NCBI RefSeq assembly: GCF_005405585.1
Contig: NZ_BJEQ01000016.1
Coordinates: forward strand, 1 to 64,000
DNA length: 64,000 bases
Source of the DNA: Agarivorans sp. Toyoura001
Lineage (GTDB): Bacteria > Pseudomonadota > Gammaproteobacteria > Enterobacterales > Celerinatantimonadaceae
Direction: 5' to 3'
Shown here one piece after another: positions 57,482 to 64,000 of this stretch. The first letter of the stretch is position 1. The number at the start of each line of letters is the position of its first letter. The notes beneath the pieces were generated by a model. The model was not told where the DNA came from, searched no databases, and was given only the letters and a program-made list of their open reading frames with translations. The translations under genes were made by a program, and so were the position numbers.

Positions 57482-59966
57482 GTTTAAACGTATATCTCTC
57501 AGTGTAGTGATACCCATTTTGGCGTTGGTATTATTGCTTATTGCCCAAGGTTTGTTATTGCTGGGAACCTTAAACGAGCAACAGAATAAAATGGCTGATC
57601 ACGCAAGCCAACGCTTGCTGCATATTGGTTATCAATTGCAACAAAGTTTGTCTGACAGTTTGTCCCGTCATCAGTGGGATATTGCTGAACGGCAGCTTAC
57701 CTTAGTCGCACTCAATCAACAGCTAGATTCCTTACAAGTTATTGATCCACAAGGCTTAGTGCAGCTTTCGAATAAACGAGCAGAAAAAAGCTTGTTTGCT
57801 GCCGATAACGCCAACTACTTTAACAGCGAGTTGTTTAATCAAGTTAAAACCAAACGTTCTCCAGTGACTCAAGTTTTGCCTGAGCAATGGCAGGTTAATT
57901 TGTATTTACCGCTAGATATGGGACCAAGAGAAGACAGCTTACGCAGAGCTGATCAAGGTGCCATCTTTGTTAGTTATAATCTTAAAAACACCTGGTTAGT
58001 TAAGCGCCAAATTATTTTAGACGAAGCAGTAAAAACCTTTGTCTATATGGCAGTCGCCATGCTGCTATTGGTATTGATGCTAAATAGAATGCTAGTTAAG
58101 CCAATTAACAAGTTAGTAGGGCGCACTAAGCAAATTCAAACGCATAACAACGCTAATATTAACGCTAAGAGTCAGGGCGAAATTGGTGCTTTAGAAAACG
58201 CTATTGGAAAAATGGCCAATGGCATTCACACTAGTTTTGCGCAATTGCAACGCAGTGAACAGCGCTGGCAGTTCGCCTTAAGTGGATCTGGCGACGGTAT
58301 TTGGGATTGGAACCTGATAACAAACACTGTTTATTATTCACCTCAGTGGAAAGCCATGCTTGGTTATCAAGAGCGTGAAATTGGTGAAAAGATTGAAGAG
58401 TGGGAATCTCGCATTCACCCCGATGATCTAGACAAAACCTTAAATGAACTTCGTAAACATCTTAAAAAGAAAAACAAAGTTTATGAAACGATGCACAGGG
58501 TAAAACATAAAGATGGCCATTACCTGTGGGTACTATCTCGAGGCATGGTAGTAGAACGTAGCGAGCGTGGACTGCCATCGCGGGTCATTAGTACTCAAAC
58601 CAATATCTCAGAAGTACGTTCGGCGCAAGAGCTTGTGCGTTTCCAGTCATCACATGACGATATTACTCGTTTGTCGAATCGCCGTAAGTTACTTGAAAAC
58701 TTAGATTTAGAAATTGAGCGAGGTCGCAAGAGCAATAAAGTTGGCGCGTTAATTTACTTAGATATCGACCACTTTAAAAATGTTAACGATATGCTTGGTC
58801 ATGCCGCCGGAGACTTACTGCTACGATTAATTGCCCACCGCTTACGCGAAGGGCGCAGTAGTTCAGAAACTGTGGCGCGCTTAGGTGGCGATGAATTTGC
58901 CTTATTAGTTCCTAATCTGTCTAGTAATAGAGAAGAAGCTCAAGAGCTTGCCAGAAAAATGGCCGAGCATCTCGGTAGGGTTATTCATAAAGAGTTCGTG
59001 ATAAAAGGTAACCAAATTTCGTTAAATTTGACTACTGGTGTTGCGCTATTTCCTAATCATGACAACAACGCTACTGAGATTTTACGCCAAGCGGATATTG
59101 CACTTTACCACGGTAAAGATAATGAACGTTCAAGCGTGCACGTATTTTCAGACAAAATGGCTGACGAAATTCAAGAGCGCCACGTACTTACACGAATGAT
59201 GCGAGAAGCCTTAGAAAACGAAGACATGGTGGCTTACTTTCAACCGCGTTATAACGACAATTATGAAATGGTGGGCGCAGAAACATTGCTACGTTGGTTT
59301 GATGCCAAAATGGGCTGGATTTCGCCAGGCCGCTTCATTCCTCTTGCCGAAGAAACAGGCCTTATCGTTACGCTAGGTGAATGGGTAATGCGCAGTGCTT
59401 GCGAAACACTTAAAACCTGGCAAGACCGCGGCTTACCCGATAATTTTAAAACCTTGTCGATCAATGTAAGTCCTAATCAGTTCCACCGAGATACCTTTGT
59501 TAAAGAAAGTTTAGCGATTATTCATGCCTCGGGCTGTGATCCTAAGTTAATTGAATTAGAAATTACCGAAGGTGTATTGGTAGATAATGTTCAAGATACC
59601 GTAGAGAAGATTCAAGCTTTGCGCGATATTGGTGTACGGTTCTCAGTAGATGATTTTGGTACCGGGTACTCATCGCTGGCTTACCTTAACAAGCTGCCAA
59701 TTAACTGTTTGAAAATTGATAAATCATTTGTTAGTGAGCTGCAAAGCGGTGGTAGTGAGTGTGCCATTATTACTACCATTATCTCTATGGCGGAAAACTT
59801 AGACTTAGAAGTGATTGCTGAAGGGGTAGAAACGGAGTACCAACTAGAATTTCTTAAATATCGTCGTTGTACTGTGTATCAGGGATTCTATTTTAGCGAA
59901 GCGCTTGAGCCCGAGATATTTGAAGAGAGATTGTTTGTTGGCCAGGCTGAAACGGAAATAGCCTGA
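57474..59966 (+). CDS. Membrane GGDEF-EAL protein with PAS domain (c-di-GMP turnover)
   Basis: The 830-residue protein has a membrane helix at 9-29, a periplasmic domain of about 150 residues, a second helix (about 190-208), a HAMP-like linker, a PAS domain (about 260-375), GGDEF (GGDEF motif 471-475) and EAL domains. The cyclase motif RLGGDEF is intact, but the upstream inhibitory RxxD site reads SxxE. The EAL signature reads Glu603-Thr-Leu, while DDFGTGYSS (726-734) and VIAEGVET are kept, so both activities remain possible. The GTG start overlaps the binding-protein gene, and the periplasmic domain is the obvious contact for that partner. Confidence 0.93.
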   Translation: MFKFKRISLSVVIPILALVLLLIAQGLLLLGTLNEQQNKMADHASQRLLHIGYQLQQSLSDSLSRHQWDIAERQLTLVALNQQLDSLQVIDPQGLVQLSNKRAEKSLFAADNANYFNSELFNQVKTKRSPVTQVLPEQWQVNLYLPLDMGPREDSLRRADQGAIFVSYNLKNTWLVKRQIILDEAVKTFVYMAVAMLLLVLMLNRMLVKPINKLVGRTKQIQTHNNANINAKSQGEIGALENAIGKMANGIHTSFAQLQRSEQRWQFALSGSGDGIWDWNLITNTVYYSPQWKAMLGYQEREIGEKIEEWESRIHPDDLDKTLNELRKHLKKKNKVYETMHRVKHKDGHYLWVLSRGMVVERSERGLPSRVISTQTNISEVRSAQELVRFQSSHDDITRLSNRRKLLENLDLEIERGRKSNKVGALIYLDIDHFKNVNDMLGHAAGDLLLRLIAHRLREGRSSSETVARLGGDEFALLVPNLSSNREEAQELARKMAEHLGRVIHKEFVIKGNQISLNLTTGVALFPNHDNNATEILRQADIALYHGKDNERSSVHVFSDKMADEIQERHVLTRMMREALENEDMVAYFQPRYNDNYEMVGAETLLRWFDAKMGWISPGRFIPLAEETGLIVTLGEWVMRSACETLKTWQDRGLPDNFKTLSINVSPNQFHRDTFVKESLAIIHASGCDPKLIELEITEGVLVDNVQDTVEKIQALRDIGVRFSVDDFGTGYSSLAYLNKLPINCLKIDKSFVSELQSGGSECAIITTIISMAENLDLEVIAEGVETEYQLEFLKYRRCTVYQGFYFSEALEPEIFEERLFVGQAETEIA

Positions 59967-59977
59967 CCAATATCACC

Positions 59978-60002
59978 AAGGCCTAAAGTTTAGGCCTTTC
60001 TT
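59978..60002. terminator. Terminator shared by the GGDEF-EAL gene and the convergent fusion gene
   Basis: AAGGCCTAAA pairs with TTTAGGCCTT around one base, followed by TCTT on the plus strand. It lies between the two stops and overlaps the end of the minus-strand gene. Confidence 0.6.
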
Positions 60003-62128
60003 GTCCATTTATGAAACTTCTCTAAATACGATAACACCTTTTCTGGAGCGTGATTGCGCTTCCATTCACCGGCTACATATTTATTGGCTTCCATCATCGT
60101 CGGGTAAGCGTGAATCGTACCCAATATTTTGTTTAAGCCTAAACCGTGTTTCATTGCCAAGGTAAACTCTGCTAATAATTCGCCGGCGTGTTCAGCTACA
60201 ATTGTCGCACCCAATATTTTGTCTTTACCTGGTACGGTGAGTACTTTAATAAAGCCATTAGTTGCACCCTCTGCAATTGCTCTGTCTAACTCTTCTAGCT
60301 GAAACTCTGTTACCTCGTAAGCAGTTCCTTGTAGTTTCGCGTCTTGTTCATTGATCCCTACGCGAGCAACTTCAGGGTAGGTGTAAGTTGCCGCAGGTAT
60401 TACCGAGTAGTCAGCCTTAAACTTCTTAAAACGTCCAAATAGCGCATTAACTGCAGCGTACCACGCTTGGTGTGCCGCAAAGTGCGTAAATTGGTAAGGG
60501 CCTGCCACATCGCCTACAGCGTATATGTTAGGAAAGTTTGTTTGCAGGTGAGCATTAACCGCTACCGTGCCGCGCTCAGAGTTTTCAACGCCGAGCTCTT
60601 CTAGACCGAATCCTTTGGTATTTGCTACGCGACCTAGCGCGAGAATGACCTTATCAAACTCTATTTCTTGTTGTTCTTCACCTTTAGTCAGCTTAACGCT
60701 TTGTACTTGGTTGTTATTGTGGAAGCTAATGGCTTTCCAGCCCAACATCAGTTCAATACCTTCTTTAGTAAACTGTTCTTCAAGCAGCTTACTCACTTCA
60801 AGATCTTCGCGGATCAATAAGTGGTCAGCCATTTCTATTTGGGTTACTTGAGCCCCCAATCGTGCAAAACTTTGGGTTAGTTCACAACCAATTGGACCGC
60901 CGCCTAACACCAATAGTTTTTTAGGCAGTTCACTTAGTTGCCATAAGGTATCAGAGGTTAAGAAGTCAACATCTTGTAAGCCGGGAATAGGGGGCACGAG
61001 AGGGCGAGCACCGGTAGCAATAACAATATTTTGCGTGGTTACTGTTTTACCATCTATTTCAACTTCCCATGGGCTACGAATATGGGCTGTTCCCTGTACA
61101 CAGTTAACGCCCAGCTTTGTGTAACGCTCTACAGAGTCATGTGGTTCTACTTGCTTAATTACTTGATGTACTCGCTCCATTACTTTTGTAAAGTTTGCTT
61201 GAGCGTCCACTTTCTCGTAGCCAAAGTTTTCAGCATTTTTCGCTTCATATGCAAACTTTGCGCTGCGGATTAAGGCTTTAGAAGGGACACATCCTGTGTT
61301 TAGACAGTCACCTCCCATTAAGTGTTTTTCTACTAAGGTGACTTTAGCTTTAACCGCGGCAGCAATGTATGAACTCACCAGCCCGCCAGCGCCAGCGCCA
61401 ATTACCAATAGGTTATTGTCAAAGGTTTTGGGTTTGTTAAAAGGCGCATACACTTTACGCTGCTTAATGCCATTTAGGATGGCTTTGCTGATATAAGGCA
61501 GAATGCCTAGTAGGGTAAAGGCAAGCAATAATGAAGGAGATAAGATTCCAGATAAACTGTCTAGCTTCGCTAATTCGGTGCCGGCATTTACATAAACAAC
61601 AGTGGCCGGAAACATACCTAATTGGCTTACCCAGTAAAAAGTTTTTAATGGAAGCTTAGTTAATGCCATTACTAAGTTAATAAGAAAGAACGGAAAAATT
61701 GGGATTAAACGTAAGCTTAATAGATAAAACGCGCCTTCTTTTTCTATACCGCTGTTAATGCTTTTTAGTTTTTCAGCATAGCGTTGCTCTAAACTGTCTC
61801 TAACTAAATAACGCGCCACAATAAACGCTAAGCTAGCACCAATGGTACTGGCGAAAGACACCATAATCACACCATTTACAACGCCAAATAAAGCGCCGGC
61901 TAACAGTGTTAATAGAGCAGCTCCGGGGATGGAGAAGGCAGTTACAAATACATATAGGAAAAAGTAACCGATAATCGAAATAAGGAAATGTTGTTCTACG
62001 TTAGCCCGCAAGCTTGCTTGGCTTTGCTTAATTGTGTCGAAATTAAGCCATTGTCCTAAATCAAACCACCATATCAGGCAGACAACAACGGCAAGCACCG
62101 CAACAACAATCAGTTTATTTGGTTTCAT
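59990..62128 (-). CDS. VTT (DedA/TVP38-like) membrane domain fused to a disulfide-reductase flavoprotein
   Basis: The 712-residue protein joins two families. Residues 1-225 form a membrane domain of the VTT/SNARE-associated (TVP38/TMEM64) type, with the family motif AGALFGVVNGVIMVSFASTIGASLAFIVARY and a following LLSLRLIPIFPFFLINLVMAL. From residue 239 a pyridine-nucleotide-disulfide oxidoreductase starts with the FAD motif LLVIGAGAGGLVSSY, the redox pair Cys275-x4-Cys280 (GGDCLNTGCVPSKAL), an NAD(P) motif LLVLGGGPIGCELTQSF and the C-terminal HAYPTMMEA. This part resembles mercuric reductase and lipoamide dehydrogenase. No mercury-binding domain is present. It may pass electrons at the membrane; the acceptor is unknown. 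Confidence 0.9.
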   Translation of the reverse strand: MKPNKLIVVAVLAVVVCLIWWFDLGQWLNFDTIKQSQASLRANVEQHFLISIIGYFFLYVFVTAFSIPGAALLTLLAGALFGVVNGVIMVSFASTIGASLAFIVARYLVRDSLEQRYAEKLKSINSGIEKEGAFYLLSLRLIPIFPFFLINLVMALTKLPLKTFYWVSQLGMFPATVVYVNAGTELAKLDSLSGILSPSLLLAFTLLGILPYISKAILNGIKQRKVYAPFNKPKTFDNNLLVIGAGAGGLVSSYIAAAVKAKVTLVEKHLMGGDCLNTGCVPSKALIRSAKFAYEAKNAENFGYEKVDAQANFTKVMERVHQVIKQVEPHDSVERYTKLGVNCVQGTAHIRSPWEVEIDGKTVTTQNIVIATGARPLVPPIPGLQDVDFLTSDTLWQLSELPKKLLVLGGGPIGCELTQSFARLGAQVTQIEMADHLLIREDLEVSKLLEEQFTKEGIELMLGWKAISFHNNNQVQSVKLTKGEEQQEIEFDKVILALGRVANTKGFGLEELGVENSERGTVAVNAHLQTNFPNIYAVGDVAGPYQFTHFAAHQAWYAAVNALFGRFKKFKADYSVIPAATYTYPEVARVGINEQDAKLQGTAYEVTEFQLEELDRAIAEGATNGFIKVLTVPGKDKILGATIVAEHAGELLAEFTLAMKHGLGLNKILGTIHAYPTMMEANKYVAGEWKRNHAPEKVLSYLEKFHKWTRKA

Positions 62129-62180
62129 ATTTAATTCTCTGAACGGTAGTGTCAGTTTATAGACCTTTAAGTGAATGATT

Positions 62181-62705
62181 CTATTTCACTATTTTTTCAC
62201 TGTTAGTATAGGTCACAATAAAATCACACACTGCCTTGGGATCATTTAAATCAAATTTAGGCAGATGGCTACTTAGTTCATCGGTACTAGCAATGGCAAT
62301 AATTTGAGAGTCGTTTAAAGACAGCAAAGGTTTGTTTAGCGCAGATCTATGTACTTCAATTTTGGGTATTTGGCTATGACGATAACCTTCTACTAGTACA
62401 AGATCACAAGCCTGCCAGTTAACCCAATGTAGTTGCTCTTGTATCTCGTCGTGTTGTTGCTGTTTGCTAAAGTGGTAGCGCTTGTGAGGGCAAGCCAAAA
62501 TCACTTCGCTCGCGCCAGCAGTAACAAACTGGTGGCTATCTTTACCCGGTTTATCTAATTCTAATTGGTGGTGGCTGTGCTTGATCACCGATACCTTAAG
62601 CCCTCGTTGTTTAAGAAGAGGAATGAGGGCGCTTAGTAAGGTGGTTTTGCCACTTCCGCTATATCCCGCTAAACCTAATACCGTTTTTGGCCATTTTTTA
62701 TCCAT
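62181..62705 (-). CDS. mobB: Molybdopterin-guanine dinucleotide biosynthesis adaptor MobB
   Basis: MobB is a P-loop protein that assists MobA in attaching GMP to molybdopterin. The 174-residue product has Walker A GYSGSGKTT (14-22), the conserved VSVIKHSHHQLELDKPGKDSHQFVTAGA segment (38-65) and VLVEGYRHSQIPKIEVHR (about 103-120). mobA is not adjacent. It follows the fusion gene upstream on the same strand with 52 bases between, so the two could share a transcript. Confidence 0.94.
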   Translation of the reverse strand: MDKKWPKTVLGLAGYSGSGKTTLLSALIPLLKQRGLKVSVIKHSHHQLELDKPGKDSHQFVTAGASEVILACPHKRYHFSKQQQHDEIQEQLHWVNWQACDLVLVEGYRHSQIPKIEVHRSALNKPLLSLNDSQIIAIASTDELSSHLPKFDLNDPKAVCDFIVTYTNSEKIVK

Positions 62706-62803
62706 TCAGAAACACCTTTATACTTTTTTAGCTCGATTATTAGAGCTTACCTAGATAAGTAGTTTTAAACTGTAAAAAAATCTTTAAACTTAAGCATTCA
62801 TGG

Positions 62804-64000
62804 ATGTTTATTCGAGGAAGAGTGCAATTGTTTTTTCGCTTGTGGCCGATATTGCTAGTTTTGTTTACCACTTCGGTAACAGCGATTGATTTTGATTACC
62901 AAGGATTATCAGGCGAAACCAAAGATAACGTAAAAGTGTATTTGGAAGCACAAACTTTTCCAGATAACAGTAGCGTACGTCGCATCTCATCTGCCAGTGC
63001 CGAGCAAACTAAACGTGCCTTGCGCGCGTTGGGTTATTACCAAAGCAAAATAGATGTTAGCGAGAAAGAAAAAGATGTTTACTTAGTTGAGGTGGAACTA
63101 GGCGAACGCTTAGTGATAAGCAAATTCGACTTTACATTTGAAGGCGAAGCCAACAAAGACAGTCGATTCACTAGCGCTGTAACAAAGAGTGGGCTAGCTG
63201 ATGGGCAAGTGTTCTCACACGCTGCTTATGATGGCTTAAAGTCAGAGTTTAATCGACTGGCCGCGCGATATGGATATTTTGACGCTGAGTACCACCAATC
63301 CGAAGTAAAAATCAGTATTAAAGAAAACACAGCCAGTATTCATTTAAGTTATGATTCTGGTCATCGTTATCGTTTCGGTGACATCATATTTACCAACCCC
63401 GATTTACCTAAAACAATTTTTGCTAATCTTGCCGAGTTTAATAAGCAAGATCGTTATGATTCCAAAAAAGTCGGTGAGTTTAATCAACGCCTAGGTGAGA
63501 CTGACTACTTCCAAGTTATATCAGTAAGGCCAGATTTAGAAAATCGCCACGACGACAAGATAGATTTATTAGTGGGATTGGCGTTAAAACCTCGAGACAC
63601 CTTTGAAGTGGGTGGGGGTATCACTACTGATATTGGCCCGCGGGTGCGGTTAAAGTGGACTCGACCTTGGGTAAACGATAAAGGCCATAGCATTGCCTTT
63701 GAGATTGAAGCCGCTGAGCCAAAACAAAGTGCGTTGTTTGTATACCGTATTCCCATGAATAATCCGGTTGATGATTACCTTGATATTCAAACCGGCTACA
63801 TTCGCGAAAAAACTAACGATACTGAAAGTGAAAAGACCGTAGTGTCTACCACTAGGCAGTGGCGCTGGGATAACGATTGGAAGCCTTCTATTTTCCTCAA
63901 ATGGCAACACGAGGAATATCGTCAAGCAGATCAGTTTGATGTTACCGATTTGGTGCTGCCTGGTTTTAACTTTGCTCGCTTACGCACGCGCGGTGGATTA
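62804..64000 (+). CDS. tamA: Outer-membrane translocation and assembly protein TamA, N-terminal part
   Basis: This open frame runs without a stop to the right edge (399 codons seen). It begins with a signal peptide (FFRLWPILLVLFTTSVTA) followed by IDFDYQGLSGETKDNVKVYL, then POTRA domains, including RALRALGYYQSKIDV and a later RYGYFDAEYHQSEV, and the start of a beta-barrel (KPRDTFEVGGGITTDIGPRVRLKWTRPW). This is the TamA layout of the Omp85 family; TamA works with TamB on lipid and protein transport to the outer membrane. ATG 62804 and GTG 62822 (after GAGGAAGA) are both possible starts. tamB would be expected just beyond the edge. Confidence 0.9.
   Translation, partial: MFIRGRVQLFFRLWPILLVLFTTSVTAIDFDYQGLSGETKDNVKVYLEAQTFPDNSSVRRISSASAEQTKRALRALGYYQSKIDVSEKEKDVYLVEVELGERLVISKFDFTFEGEANKDSRFTSAVTKSGLADGQVFSHAAYDGLKSEFNRLAARYGYFDAEYHQSEVKISIKENTASIHLSYDSGHRYRFGDIIFTNPDLPKTIFANLAEFNKQDRYDSKKVGEFNQRLGETDYFQVISVRPDLENRHDDKIDLLVGLALKPRDTFEVGGGITTDIGPRVRLKWTRPWVNDKGHSIAFEIEAAEPKQSALFVYRIPMNNPVDDYLDIQTGYIREKTNDTESEKTVVSTTRQWRWDNDWKPSIFLKWQHEEYRQADQFDVTDLVLPGFNFARLRTRGGL

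Noticed and set aside
59990-62128. Mercuric reductase (merA)
   Set aside because: There is no N-terminal metal-binding domain, no C-terminal vicinal cysteine pair, and no mer genes nearby; a membrane domain is fused in place.

Overview
The window looks like ordinary chromosome from a marine gammaproteobacterium of the Alteromonadales/Vibrionales type; an Agarivorans-like genus is my guess. The basis is the set of proteins that align easily with Escherichia coli (TopA, RuvAB, Tol-Pal, AsnS, AnsA, SppA, BioABFCD, GuaC, NadA) and families I associate with Shewanella, Vibrio and relatives (DUF3334, DUF2989, a VTT-flavoprotein fusion, PsrA-like operators). Base composition is moderate and fairly even. 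The only mobile element is a partial IS3-type element at the left edge.

Layout. 1-180: end of an IS3-family element. 229-4501: astB (minus) and topA (plus), with a short possible leader ORF coupled to topA. 4566-7143 (minus): an orphan histidine kinase, a membrane-anchored coiled-coil protein and a divergent MTHFR-like protein. 7308-11426: little-known hydrolases (M14 peptidase-like, alpha/beta hydrolase, class 3 lipase), a secreted protein and small membrane proteins. 11472-14601 (minus): a YeiH-type transporter, the patatin-like protein RssA and a three-gene operon of small unknown proteins. 14956-19998: a TetR, adaptor and RND pump operon without an outer-membrane channel. 20623-22266: ruvAB behind a LexA box. 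22440-27691: the complete ybgC-tolQRAB-pal-cpoB cell-envelope operon, followed by tRNA-Lys and nadA in the E. coli order, then guaC.

30392-47499 carries a set of genes that also lie near one another in E. coli (yeaD, gapA, msrB, yeaC, ansA, sppA, ydjA). Here malQ-glgB-glgX (alpha-glucan metabolism) sits between gapA and msrB, and fadH lies between sppA and ydjA. 47496-49767 (minus) holds a DUF3334 protein and asnS. 50292-55328 is the biotin locus, with bioA divergent from an overlapping bioBFCD operon; bioH is absent. The right end holds htpX, a substrate-binding lipoprotein translationally coupled to a GGDEF-EAL protein, a VTT-domain/flavoprotein-disulfide-reductase fusion, mobB, and the start of tamA, which runs off the edge.

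Most of the window is housekeeping. The best candidates for something less described are the binding-protein/c-di-GMP pair (56504-59966), the orphan kinase locus (4566-7143), the small-protein operon (13646-14601), and several unassigned operator-like palindromes (12543-12573, 32345-32360, 44018-44043).
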